Shown: piece after piece, positions 46,554 to 57,002 of the stretch
How the letters are laid out: the number at the start of each line of letters is the position of its first letter
How positions within the stretch are numbered: the stretch's first letter is position 1
NCBI RefSeq assembly: GCF_026914185.1
Contig: NC_070572.1
Span: forward strand, 3,534,001 to 3,598,000
Length of the DNA stretch: 64,000 nucleotides
DNA from: Puccinia triticina
Lineage: Eukaryota > Basidiomycota > Pucciniomycetes > Pucciniales > Pucciniaceae
Direction: 5' to 3'
Made by a program: the position numbers and the translations under genes
The notes under the pieces: generated by a model
Told to the model about the DNA's origin: nothing
Database searches by the model: none
Seen by the model: the letters and a program-made list of their open reading frames with translations, nothing else

Positions 46554-47345
46554 CCGTCATAAGTACTGCTGCCGTAGCTGAGCTCATCAATGATGACCAA
46601 GGGGCGCGGGATGGCCATCCAGAGAATCTTTGCAGCGTTGATGATCTTGACCATGAACGCGCTTTGGCCCTGGGCCAGTTCCTCAGACATGCCCATCTGG
46701 GTGTAGCAGCCGTCAAAGAGCCCAACTGTTGCGCGTTTGGCCGGCACAAAACTTCCGATCTGCACCCCACCGGAGGATCCATTCAATGCCTTGAAAGCCA
46801 GTTTTCTCAAAAGTAACACTCACTTGGGCCAGGAGCACAATGCATCCACTCATCTTTGTGGTCACCAACTTACCGCCCCAATTATGTCCAGTCAAGATCA
46901 TCATTAAGAGGCTGTTAGGAATGAATTCACACTTATTGGGGAAGAGTGTATTATTGATGATTTTTTCAACAATAGGGTCGCGCCCCTTGAAGATTTTGAT
47001 GGTGGGATGTGGGAAAATGCGCGGTCTGGCGTACCTGTTCTTGCCGGCCACCGCGGCGAGACTGGTCCTGCATGGTCAAAAAAATCAGTGCTCTCTCATC
47101 AAAGGTGTTCAGAAACAAAAAGGGGGCCAACTAAACCAATCTTCTGCTTTGAACCACGGCAGAGAGATCGACAGGACCTGGTCGGACACCAGCGCCAAGT
47201 TCTTGGCCGTGGGCCCGTAGCCTTGCGGGAGCTTGGACATCAAAGCCGGTGGGCTAGGCTAGTTCAGCCTGCCCAAAGTGGCCAGCACGCAGACCAGTAT
47301 TCTCACCACACACCAGCGACTCATCATGGCATCCCAAGCGGAGGA
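46554..47345 (-). pseudogene. MSH6-like MutS gene remnant, part upstream of the gypsy insertion
   Basis: On the minus strand a MutS ATPase core is readable: HPTIKIFKGRDPIVEK, then the altered Walker A LTGHNWGGKLV (family form GPNMGGKST). An intron with GTGAGT and GTGCAG follows, then IGSFVPAKRATVGLFDG, YTQMG, GQSAFMVKI and the altered signature IIDELSYGSSTYDG (family form DELGRGTSTYDG). The last codons meet the gypsy target duplication and continue at 35884. The preserved intron shows a genomic, not a reverse-transcribed, copy. Changed ATP-binding residues and a probable in-frame TAG near 47259 indicate a dead copy. The piece is GC- and CpG-rich beside AT-rich element DNA. It may be cargo of Helitron-like element C. 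Confidence 0.75.
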
Positions 47346-48589
47346 GAAAACCAAGGAGACCTCATAGTTGGTCAAGCAGATGATGGGCTGGGGGGATCAG
47401 AAGGCCCAGAAGAGACGAACAACACCACCACGCGCCTGTTTGACCTCGACTCAAGCATCCTTCTCAGCCACCTCGAGTCCACGCTCATCCGGAAAGCCTT
47501 CCATCTTGCCCCCTCTACCTCCTCCGCGGCGCCTCCTTCTGGCACAGGCTCTGGAGCCGAGCCCGATTGGGGATGGGACATGCATGCGCATCTGGACCAG
47601 GATCTGGGGCTCAGTTGGGCGGCGCGGGATGCGAATAATCTGCATGAGAATGCGGATGTGGATGCGGTCACTCGGGACGGTGGACATTTGAGTACACATG
47701 CCCTTCTCCGCTGAGAACCTGGATCCGGGCTCCGGGTCCGGGACTCGTAAGAAGTCGCGCGGGGGACTTGTGGGTCCAGTTGGGGTTTATCGCCAGCCTG
47801 AAGGCCCACTTGTCTGGGCTGTTAACGACTCTGAATACTCTTTCTTCTTGAATGCTCCCTCGTAGACTGTTTATATTGTAATTCACTGGTGTGGGCAGGA
47901 AGATTGGAGAAACCAAGTTATGGAAAATCTGTACTGCTGTAAGGCTCAAAACGTTGCTGCATTCAAGGCTGGGCTTCTACCCGAAACGTGGGTGATGGTG
48001 CTCTACACCATGTCTGTGAACGGCCACGCAAGGGGGTGGTGAAAACGGAGAGTATACATATTCTGGTTAGGTTGGGTTTGAGGGGGTGAATGGGAATTTT
48101 CAGTTTGGGACTGGATTGAAACATCCTGTCCAAGTTTGGATTGGAGGTTGATGTCCGGGTTGGGATTGAAGGCAGGTGAAGGCTTTCCAGGTTGGAGTGT
48201 ACATTGGTGTAAGAGGGGGGAATTGGGTTGGGTGAAGGTGTTTCAGCTGAGGTGCCCTTGAAAAAAAAAGTTGGGTGCTTGAATATATAAAGAGCAAGCT
48301 GCTGCCTCACAGGAATTTTCCCCTGCGGCTCCAGACATTGGCTTTTTTATGCCGCCGGAGCCGCCTGTTACAATGGGGGCTTATAGGGAAATGGGGGATT
48401 GAGGCTGGTTAGCGGGACTCGCGCCAGCCTTGTGGTTGATTCCACTTGAGGGAAAGGGGGAAGGCAAAGGCCAAACCCATGATCCAAGATTCCTCAAATC
48501 ACTGTTTTATTGAAACTTAGATAAGAAGGGGTAAAAAAACACCTATTTTCTTCATCCCAAAGCTTGTGCCAGTGTCTGGTCTGAGTGAA
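47346..48589. other. GC-rich, then AT-rich spacer; possible 5' part of Helitron-like element C
   Basis: Several overlapping frames exist on both strands (the longest, 235 residues on the plus strand, overlaps the MSH6-like remnant in antisense). None shows a recognised domain. More host-gene debris is possible because the composition resembles the MSH6-like part. Confidence 0.35.
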
Positions 48590-48915
48590 AAACTTTAAGC
48601 TAACCAATTTAGTTCAGCGTAATGAAGCTTTTGTTTAGCGTAGCATAGCGTATGTTTTCACTAGCTACACTAAATGTGTGCAAAAATTTTGTTAGCTTAT
48701 AACAAGTTACGCTACTTTCTAGTTTAGCACTTTTTATTTAGATCTAACGCTATTTGTTTTGGAAATGAAATTATTATAACTACACTGACTGTTAGCGTAG
48801 CGGGTTTTAACTTAATCTAACACTAAATGAATCCTGGAGGGAAAAATGGCCGCTACACTAAGAGATTTTGGTCAAATAGCGTAGTTTAGCGTAGCAAGCC
48901 ACTGTTGCTAATAGC
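48590..48915. repeat. MITE-like element rich in TAGCGTAG words
   Basis: Related, in opposite orientation, to 33995-34310: both have GTTAGCGTAGC and GCTACACTAA words and an end CACTGTTGCTA. The right part is included in the 147-base tandem duplication that follows. Confidence 0.5.
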
Positions 48916-50107
48916 TGGCAGCAAAGATTTGGCAGGATCAATTGTTGGTGACCTGATACACATGCTTGGGGAAGACCTGTGGTGTGCCAAAAATGGCCGC
49001 TACACTAAGAGATTTTGGTCAAATAGCGTAGTTTAGCGTAGCGAGCCACTGTTGCTAATAGCTGGCAGCAAAGATTTGGCAGTGTCAGCCTTAGAGTCAT
49101 CACAGCTGACCTAAAAGCTGCCTGTTCTACCTTTGTTACATATAAATTACTTTATATCTTTTTCATCTTAAGAGATAACCTTGTTTTGACTTCATATTCT
49201 GTTTCCTCATGCAATTTTAACCCTAGTTACAACTTATAAATTCCTTGTAACTATACTCCTTCCCTGAGTTACTGAGTTATGGCGCCCTTGCGCAGTTGTG
49301 ACGTGTCAGCGCTACCAGGCGCGCCAAACCACATGTACATATGTAAATTACATAAGCAAACTGTGAAAATTTTCGTAGTCAGGATCCCCCTTGCCTGAGG
49401 CGGATCTACAGACTTCAGCACACCAGAACCACCACCCAGATAACTCCAGGATCACCACCAAAGAGCCTACTATACTCCCAGTATACCTACCGTCACAGGC
49501 GCCTAGGATATTGACAGTAAGTAACCTCTTTCACTGAACCTTGTTTATCTCAGAGGTACAACTCTGTGTCTTGCTTGATCTGCTCTTTCTTCTGGTTTTG
49601 CCTCCTTCTTGATCACAGGGCTGTCCCTCCAAATCTACAGGCCTTTGCCTCTATCTTGATCACAGGGCTGTCCCTTATTATCACTTGGCCTTTGCCACAA
49701 ATCTAGGTTTCAGGGCTGTCCCTCAGGTTTCCCATTAAGAACCTTGACTGTCCAGAGAGAAGTCTAAAAAACTGTGGCTGGTTTAAACTTATCTAATCCA
49801 GATACCCTCCTGAGAGGAAGCTGTAGCACTTCTAGCACAGATAAGCAGCACTCTTCAGAAGAGTAGCATTGCCAGTGGATGTGCATTCCCACTAGAATAA
49901 CCTAGTACTTCTCTTCTTCCTTATCCTGCTTGGTTTCCCTTTCTCTTTCTCTTTTTCTCTTATAGTTGTAGTTTCTTTATCCCAAGAAATCCAACCATTG
50001 CCCCCCCATTTCTTGTGTCCTGAGGTCACTATAGAGACCCAGGCTCACAGGCAGGATCAATTGTTGGTGACCTGATACACATGCTTGGGGAAGACCTGTG
50101 GTGTGCC
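48842..50107 (+). repeat. 147-bp tandem duplication, second copy split by a solo LTR
   Basis: Copy 1 is 48842-48988 (AAAAATGGCCGCTACACTAA to CTGTGGTGTGCC). Copy 2 is 48989-49082 plus 50055-50107. After removal of the LTR and its GGCAG duplication, the second copy is also exactly 147 bases, with one visible difference. Confidence 0.9.
49083..50049 (+). mobile_element. Solo LTR, 967 bp, with GGCAG target duplication
   Basis: Same family as 32100-33065 (TGTCAGCCTTAGAG to GGCTCACA). GGCAG is at 49078-49082 and 50050-50054. No internal genes remain. It inserted into the second unit of the tandem duplication, so it is younger than that duplication. Confidence 0.92.
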
Positions 50108-50115
50108 AGGGGAAA

Positions 50116-50144
50116 GGGGGGGGGGGGGGGGGGGGGGGGGGGGG
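50116..50144 (+). repeat. Homopolymer tract of 29 G
   Basis: An unbroken G run in the given sequence, preceded by GGGGAAA. It could form a G-quadruplex. Its true length may vary between cells or reads. Confidence 0.9.
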
Positions 50145-50661
50145 ATGAGACTGTACCATGAAAAAATTGATGTGAATAGGTGTCAGGTGACATCCAGTAA
50201 AATATGCTGGAATTCCAGTGGTACTCCAGCATTACTTCCCTTGAAGAACAATGGCCCCTTTGTTATCACCAGGGGGTTCTACCACCTTTCCATAAGTGTA
50301 TGGTTGGAGTTAAGGCTGGAGTTAGCTTCACATCACCTACCACCTAGTCCCCTCATATTTTTCATGTTGCTGGGGGCAAAAAAAAAAGGTGGTTCACAAA
50401 AAAGAAAAAAAAGTGTGGTCAAAAAGCGGAACCACTTAAAAAATAGCTGTATATACAACTATATCAGAAAAGCTTGCTGCTTCCCCCATTTTTTTTCATC
50501 TTTTTTGCCTTCCCCTCTCCCCAAAAATCTTTCTCACCCACCGAAGATCAGTGGGGAACGGCCGTTCCCCCTGCCTGCTATATCCAATTGGCCCAGCCAG
50601 TGATGAGCATCAACCATCCCTTTTTGATTGTTGTAACACTCAAGAAACCCAATATCGATCA

Positions 50662-51770
50662 TGGTTTTCCAGAAATATTCACCAGACCTTAAAAATGCAG
50701 CTGTCAGTCACGCCATCGAGGGGAAGCATCTAGCTGAGATCAAAAAAATTCTGGGTGCTTCAATCAGCCGCAATTTACTTTACCAATGGTCCATCTTATA
50801 CAAGAGGACCCATGCCGTGGTTTGAAACCCCAGCACTTATCTCCACTCCAGAGAGGGCGTCCGTTGGATTTGAATGATGAGGACTTGAAGTTTATCAAAG
50901 AGCTTGTTACTGATAAGCCATCAATTTACGCGGATGAGATCCAACGCAGCTTGGCCAAAGAACATTGGATCACTGTATCAGTATTGACTATCTTAAACAC
51001 CCTGCATGGCCGGCTGAACATGTTGAAAAAGACAATGCGGACCGTCCATCCCAAACAAGACAAAATCAAGAGAGCCCATTACATCTACCAGGTTGGAGCG
51101 GTGCCAACATCTTTTCTGGTGTTTACTGGTAAGCTTCTGGACCAACACCTACTTATATTTCAATATAATTTGATAATATACACTAAACCTCCTTTAATAC
51201 TTACTCAGATGAGTAATGCGTGTGCCTAGAGGTTGTCCAAAGAACTCAAGGATGGGCTGTAGTTGGCAAACAAACCCCTAGAGTCCCACGCAAGCAAAGC
51301 ACCCATCAATACAAGATCGTACCAGCCATTTCAACATTAGGATTGGTTGCTCACATGGTGCAGGAGGAATCCATGGACCAAGAGACCTTCCAGTTTTTCT
51401 AGAGAATGTGCTAGTGAGTTACATATTTGATTGGGTTAGATTGCCAGCAAGCAGGATTTATCTGATTAAAGGTTATTTCACAATCAAGATTCCCTTGTGA
51501 TGGACAACGCGCAAATACATCACAATGGAGTGGTGGCCAATATTGTTAAGTTAGCTGGTTGCCTTTTGCTCTACTTGCCAGCGTACTCGCCAGACTTCAA
51601 CCCCATTGAAAAGGCATTCAGTGTCTACAAATCAACCTTGAAGCAAAATGAAGAGTTATTCACAGGCAGCAAGGGAGACTTTGAGGTCATTGATGGCTTC
51701 ATTCCTCTAGTTTTTACTTCAGATCTTACCCAGAAACTCTTCTGAGAATCTGGCCATGCTGTTGTCAACT
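50662..51770 (+). pseudogene. Decayed Tc1-like (DDE) transposase
   Basis: Cut-and-paste transposase of the Tc1/IS630 group. The first 55 codons (MVFQKYSPDLKNAAVSHAIE) give the helix-turn-helix and stop at TGA. The frame then shifts to GLKPQHLSPLQRGRPLDLND and runs to 51130. An intron (GTAAGC to ACTCAG) leads to a DE pair followed at once by TAA, then RTQGWAVVGKQTPR. A last part has VMDNAQIHHNG and YLPAYSPDFNPIEKAFS, which give the second D and the E of the catalytic triad. At least one frameshift and two or three stop codons make it inactive. Terminal repeats could not be defined; the left one may include the G tract. Confidence 0.8.
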
Positions 51771-52248
51771 GAACTTATCCAAATTTTTGTTTTCTCAATG
51801 TTGTTGTATTTCCTTTTTTGTATGATCATAAATTGTTACCAAAGGTGCCAGGCAATCATTGCCAATTTATTTTGCTCTGTGCCTGATAGCATTTTCCTGT
51901 TTTGGAGACCTCAGCGCTCTTCAAGCCTATGCTATCCAAGTAGCTTTTTGTTGCCCTTGATGTTAACTTTAGGGCAAGCCCTTATATAAACTTTGTACTT
52001 ATATTTGGATGAGACAAGATAATATCACACAGAATGAAGTCTTCTTTGTACGCTTGTAGAAGTAGAGAACAGGAGAGGTGAGAGTAGAAGACATAGCAAG
52101 TGGAGAGATGAGAAAAGAATACAGGTGGGAGTAGAAGACATTGAGACAAGAATAAATACAGGTAGTAGTTAAGGAGCAAGTGGCGAGATGAGAAAAGAAT
52201 ACAACTTGACAAGTGTGTTCAAGAAGGTATAGATAAGGCTATATAAAG
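51771..52248. other. Spacer with short purine-rich repeats, nothing recognised
   Basis: GAGATGAGAAAAGAATACA occurs at two places about 80 bases apart, with AGTAGAAGACAT words between. No gene is apparent. Confidence 0.4.
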
Positions 52249-52440
52249 TCACTTGGAACAACCAGGTTGTTTCTTCAAGTGGTGTTCATACCTCTTAAGG
52301 TTAGAGATGAGCGCTCGGGCATCTGCAACTTTAAGACCCGCTTTTCCAAGCTCTTTGGGTTTCATGAGGGATAATTTGCTGTAGTGGTTGATCCCAAGCC
52401 CATCAATATTCTCCTGGATTTTAGGACAGCTTGGATCCAT
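52249..52440 (-). pseudogene. SAM-domain-like gene fragment, cut by the LTR nest
   Basis: The minus strand encodes DPSCPKIQENIDGLGINHYS followed by LMKPKELGKAGLKVADARAL, a helical pattern like the sterile-alpha-motif tail in some basidiomycete repeat-associated proteins. The frame appears to start at 52440 only because an LTR is inserted there. Beyond the far end of the insertion (58502 and up, minus strand) the frame continues in phase upstream (SDKYLCFVHVDPS across the ATCCA duplication). The rest of the gene is not recognisable. Confidence 0.4.
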
Positions 52441-53219
52441 GTCAGCCTTAGAGATACATCAAGTATCCAAAAGACTGCAATAACTTAGTAAATAATAATA
52501 ATTAGTGAATTATTATTGCAGAGTCAGATTCCTCATCATAAATTAAGGGGGGTTACCAACTCAAAGTAATCCCTTATTCCTATTCCTTCATGTACTAATT
52601 GTATAAATAAGAATTGGCCCCAGAAAGCGCCCAAAAATAGTATTACATACAAAAAATTAGTAAAATAAACAAAGTACATAAAAATAAACTGTTGTACATT
52701 AAAGAGTAATATTACTTGTGTAAAAATACCCCGTGAAAGTATTATGTAGACTTCTACTGAAGCTCTTTCACATGACAATTGGTTATAAACATGTCATGTG
52801 ACAGAGTCAGGGAAATTAGTCTATTACTAGAGGACAAGGCGGCTGCACTGCTGCAGCGCCCAAATTATCAGCTCAACTGTCTACTCTGTCACAGTAGCTC
52901 ATGTATTCATGCTTTTGAATTCTGAATTTTTAGACATTTTTGAGATATTTATAATCCAGTTTGATTTATATGTGGTGCACAACCAAATACCCTAACAATC
53001 ACCTACCTAAAATTGCCAAACATCATTTTTCCATCATGCAGGAGGGGTTAACAACAATTGAAATTTCCAAAACCTTAGGACACATTTTTTTTGAGGATAT
53101 AGATCACAGGAATGATGATTTTACAACTATGTATAAAACCATGTACTTAAATCAGATACTCCAGCCAGGAAAGTTGTCTCAGATGATGATTGGAGCTTGG
53201 TGGGCTTGGTGTTGTTGAG

Positions 53220-53460
53220 GATGTGGCTGGTTGAGGCTGACTGGAAGCGGTGGGAGTGGAGGGTGCGGAGACCTGGGAGATGAGGAGGACAAAGAGGGGC
53301 CAAAGATTTTTTGTGCTACTGGAGCAAGGGGAGGTAGCAGCTTTCAATTGAGTTGAGTGAGTGGTTGCCTGAGAGGACAAGTGCCTCAATTTTCTGCTTG
53401 AGCTGGCCAAACTGGGCTGTCAGCAGCATGAACAGGTCCACAATTGTCTACATAAATCAG
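53220..53460 (-). pseudogene. Possible further gene fragment, unknown
   Basis: The minus strand reads VDLFMLLTAQFGQLKQKIEA then LVLSGNHSLNSIESC and a stop. It looks like a coiled or helical piece of a real protein, but I do not recognise the family. Included because it lies in element A beside identified gene fragments and has the same base composition. Confidence 0.3.
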
Positions 53461-53764
53461 TTCAACTCCACGGTAGGCCAATGCTTGCTGCTGGCTGGGG
53501 GACTGCCTTTGGCTGAGTGTGTATGTATATACTATAGATATATATATATGTGTATGTGTGAGTGGTGAAAGGAAAATAACTGGGCGGAGGAGGAGCTTAG
53601 CCGCCAAGGCTTTCTTGGATCAACATGGTGGTGGGGTGCGCTGGTTCTGTGTGGTTGAAAGCGGTGGGGTTTTAATGCCGATGTGTTTGTTCATGCCCAG
53701 ACCTATACAGAAGGGAGCACAATGAGAATGAGCAAGGCAAGCAAGACAAGCCGGGCAGACAATT

Positions 53765-53935
53765 TCAAGAAGTGCTGACCTTGAGTATGCTATACCAGCC
53801 GCCTGTAAAAACTGTCATTTGGTCAGAAAAGACACCAAGACAGATGAAACGGTTCTCATGGCTGGCCAGAACACCAACTCTTTTGCCCTTCAGCATGTCC
53901 CAGACATTGCATTTGAAGTTGTCCTGATCACCATT
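53765..53935 (-). pseudogene. G-protein beta subunit, C-terminal fragment
   Basis: The minus strand reads [20 protein letters not shown] then [12 protein letters not shown] and [10 protein letters not shown] before a stop at 53765. This is the last part of the sixth and the seventh WD repeat of a heterotrimeric G-protein beta subunit (family form [20 protein letters not shown] and TGSWDSFLKIW). Substitutions at normally fixed positions (W-D to W-Y) point to a decaying copy. The matching upstream fragment of the same protein lies at 54754-55010, on the other side of eIF2B-delta sequence. Confidence 0.75.
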
Positions 53936-54193
53936 GTGATGTCTTCCAGCCGGGTAAAATCACATAACAGCAAAAGCTCTTGGGTCTCTGTGTCTTATTT
54001 ATTTTCTTGGGGCGCAGTCGGCAACGTAGACAGCAACTTGAAGAGATGGTGGGATGAACCCGGCGGGATATTTGATTGGGACGTGCCTGCAATACATAGC
54101 CAAAAAAATAGCAATCAGTCAATTCCCGAGTTGAGTTTGAAGATCTCTTATGAATAGCAGACGCCAACATAGCAGAAAAATAAAGGAACTTAC

Positions 54194-54690
54194 TGATCTC
54201 ATTACTGAGAATACTATCAAGCATGACCCGGGCTATCATGGCCGCTCCAGCGCGGCCATAGATAGCGCCATTGGCGAGCATAGCATGGGCGCCGAGGAAG
54301 ACGGAGTTCACGGTGCGGAGAATGGGACCAATGGCGGCGAGGAGAAAACAAGTGCGATGTATGCCCTTGCTGCACAGCAGCTTGAGAAAGTTCCTTGCCT
54401 CGTAAGCCGGCCGTGAGTCCACTAAAACCACCATAATTTCACTCCTTCCTGGGGGGCTTGTAGAAGGACTTTCTGAATGATCGACGAGCTGAAGCACACC
54501 AAAAGGTAAAAAAAAAATGAGATAACTGCAAGATTGAGCCTTCTGGTGAATTTCCAATCACTTACTTGGCATACGGCATTCCCTTGTCGGCACACTGCTT
54601 GTCCTGGACGGCTCTCCGCTCCTCTTTGCTCATCTCCTTCATGCTTTGCTTTGGGGTTTTAGACTTCCCGGCAGGTTGCCGTTCTCCCCT
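54194..54690 (-). pseudogene. eIF2B delta-subunit fragments
   Basis: eIF2B is the nucleotide-exchange factor for initiation factor 2. The first piece (54690-54566) has KEMSKEERRAVQDKQCADKG, typical of the basic N-terminus. After an intron (GTAAGT to TTCAG) comes SSIIQKVLLQAPQEGVK. The frame then shifts by one base into VVLVDSRPAYEARNFLKLL, GIHRTCFLLAAIGPI and VFLGAHAMLANGAIYGRAG. The segment that should follow AMIA is missing up to VMLDS, and the N-terminal catalytic-core region between the two exons is absent. Frameshift plus internal deletions make this a dead fragment. It sits inside a Gbeta copy. Confidence 0.8.
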
Positions 54691-54753
54691 AGTAGAAGCC
54701 AAGGGATCGCCCAGATTCACGCCAACTTGCTGCGGTCGTGCGCTTTGTTGGGA

Positions 54754-55010
54754 TACCCGCAAAGAGAATCCTGCCCGAGGTGATCCCGCAGAGCATGTTG
54801 TTGTATGTGTACTGATTCAGCTCGCGGTCAGCCCTCAGGTCAAACAGCCGGCACGAGGCGTCTTCCGAGTCCGTCGCAAATGCATCCCTGTTGGGAAAGA
54901 AGCAGGATTGTGGTGGACAAGCAGATTGTAATGAGTTTCAGGATTGAGGCGGTTGGACCGGGTAAAAAAAAGCAGGGGGCTTACCATACAGCATTGATAT
55001 CCAATTTGTA
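54754..55010 (-). pseudogene. G-protein beta subunit, middle fragment
   Basis: A short piece ending LDINAV (55010-54985) is followed by an intron beginning GTAAGC and ending CCCAACAG. The exon 54887-54754 reads [20 protein letters not shown] then [18 protein letters not shown] and GRILFAG. This is the fifth and the start of the sixth WD repeat of Gbeta, with a few residues (VAFS-type) lost before GRILFAG. The match stops at FAG; the next residues of Gbeta (the D-D-F-N-C-N-V-W-D region) are found 0.8 kb away at 53935. The space between is filled with eIF2B-delta sequence. Confidence 0.8.
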
Positions 55011-55339
55011 CCCTGTCTTACTGGATAGTTACAGTTGATTGGCGGATGGCCAAGGCGGCAGAGACGGTGCATTGTGGCGTCAAGTTGAGCTGGCAATGGC
55101 GTAGCTGTGGCAACAAGTGCGGCTGGATCTGGCAGGCCCCAGTGGGTTACTAGTTGCAGATGGTTGTCAACAATAGGGGGAGTTGAGGGGAAGGGATAGG
55201 CTACCCAGGTATCAAGTGGGATATAAAAGCTGGTCCTCCCAGTGGGTTTGATTAACCGCCAGGGCATCCTCTGCCGCTGTACTTCCAGCGTGCGGTTCAC
55301 CCTCAACCCCTCCACTGTTGCACTTGCGCAGTTTGAGGG

Positions 55340-56430
55340 GCTCTACTCGGTGGCCCCCCTTTGCATAATGCCTTCAATGCGGCGCGCTGGGCGTCATCCT
55401 CTCACCATTTTTTAACCCTGCCAGACAGGGATGGATGGTGGGCCATGGTGCATCAGCTTGCTGATGTTAGGTGGCTGGGTGCAGATTATTGCTCTGTTTT
55501 TGGTTGTTGTAATATTGTGCTTTTTTTGTTGATTTCGGCATTTGTAGAGGGAAAACCCTTCATCTTTTTTTCCTGGAGGTTGTAAAGGGGAAACCCTTGA
55601 TTTTTTTTGTGATTTTTGAAGATTTGTTGGGGAAACCCTTGAAGTTTTGTTTTGTGATTCAGAGGCTTTAATAAACTTGGATGATACAAATGATTTTCCC
55701 ACAGCCAAGCCTTGTTCACGGCTACACCTCAGGATACTCCCATAGGGAGAAAAGGACTTAGTGGTTGCGCCCACTGAAGTCCCCTCTATAAATAGAGGCC
55801 TATTTGATGAAAAACAGGCTTGATTACTGTAACTAGAACCAGAACTAAAAAACAAAGACAATTCAGATAAAGAAATAAGGGGATAACAAATAAGAAGTTT
55901 GAGCATACCGCAAAGTGAGGTGGTTTTGTGAGGGATAAGAACAGAGAGACTGAAGAAGACAAGATCAAACAGGGAGAGATAGTAGACACTGGAAAGAAGA
56001 GAGGGATCAATATTGAAGTTGATTTGAGAGCGATTGGTTTCTTTTCTCACCAAATTGGGAAGAACCAATTCAAGTATTGAAGTGACAAGGTCGGAGCTAC
56101 CAGCAGGGCGTCAATGGTTGATGTTGAGGATTTTGACAGGCGCCGGTTGTGGCTTGATTGGGTGAGCAGGGAGATGAGCAAAAGAAGATAGAGGAGAAGT
56201 GATGGAAAGAATCGGAGGCGAAGGGGAATCTTGATGAGAGGAATCTTGAAGTGAAGTGAGCAGAGAAGGTTTTTATAGGCGAGAGAGGTTGATGGTTGAC
56301 TTGTGGTTGAGAAAGCAGTTGTTGGCTGACTTGTGGTTTGGATAAGAGTGTTTCAGGGATTGTTGTTTGGCTTGTGGTTGGGAGTTTGGCAATGTCTGGA
56401 GCATGTTTCAAGGAGAGTCCAGATTGGTCT
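55340..56430. other. Rest of element A, with GGGGAAACCCTTGA repeats
   Basis: Three copies of a GGGAAAACCCTTSA-type word occur at about 55550-55640, each followed by T-rich sequence. A minus-strand frame of 218 residues (55412-56068) is serine-rich without domain features and is probably fortuitous. CTATAAAAACC-type and CTATTTATAG words on the minus strand could be promoter elements. Confidence 0.35.
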
Positions 56431-57002
56431 AGTTGATATCAAGCAGTTTGAGGACAGGACAAATCCGGGCTGGTATGTGTAGTGACGGAGAATCGGGGGA
56501 GAGCGGAAGCTGCGCACGGCAAATTGAGCGGGCGGAATTCCAACACTATTTGGCCCTCAGGAAAAGATCCCCCAGACCATTCACCGCCCATAAACCGTAA
56601 GTTTGCTGTGAATATTCTCCCCTGCTACTATTGTAGCCCCTTTTCCTTTTAAACCCATCCCCAGCACGCAAAATTTACTGGATTAAACCCATTCAAATTA
56701 TCAAAAATCCCTTATTAGCATATTTAAAGATTTATTCTTATAAGTAGTTACTGTAAGACCTCCACCTCTGTCAAGCAGCCAATCAGTTTAAGCGCTTACC
56801 ACCTACTTTTACGCCAAATTAATCCAAGTTTATTAAAGACACAGATTTACCAGAATTTTCAAAAAAAAATTCAAGTGTTTTGCCTCTTATTTTCCAAAAT
56901 AAAAATAAAAGGGTATGCTCAAATGCCAGAACAACTGTCATAGTCTACAATTTAATTATTTCAACAAAAATAAATATTTCATAATCGTAATAGCCTTCCA
57001 AC

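Larger units (their letters stand above)
52827..56430 (-). mobile_element. Helitron-like element A carrying host-gene fragments
   Basis: Its 3' end, read on the minus strand, has the hairpin GCTGCAGCAGTGCAGC, eleven bases, then CTAG at 52830-52827 followed by T. The 5' end is approximate: a TC preceded by A occurs near 56430 on the minus strand (two candidates, TCTGGACTC and TCAACTAG). The interior is GC-richer than the LTR and contains Gbeta and eIF2B-delta fragments on the same strand as the element. No Rep/helicase, so it is non-autonomous. No terminal inverted repeats or target duplication were seen, as expected of a Helitron. Confidence 0.5.

Noticed and set aside
47007..47714. 235-residue plus-strand frame
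   Set aside because: It overlaps the MSH6-like remnant on the other strand, has no domain pattern and arises from GC-rich composition.
54566..54931. Plus-strand frame of 121 residues
   Set aside because: It is antisense to the Gbeta and eIF2B-delta pieces, which have clear family matches.
55412..56068. 218-residue minus-strand frame
   Set aside because: Serine-rich without motifs, includes the GGGAAACCCTTG repeats, and no splice or start context supports it.
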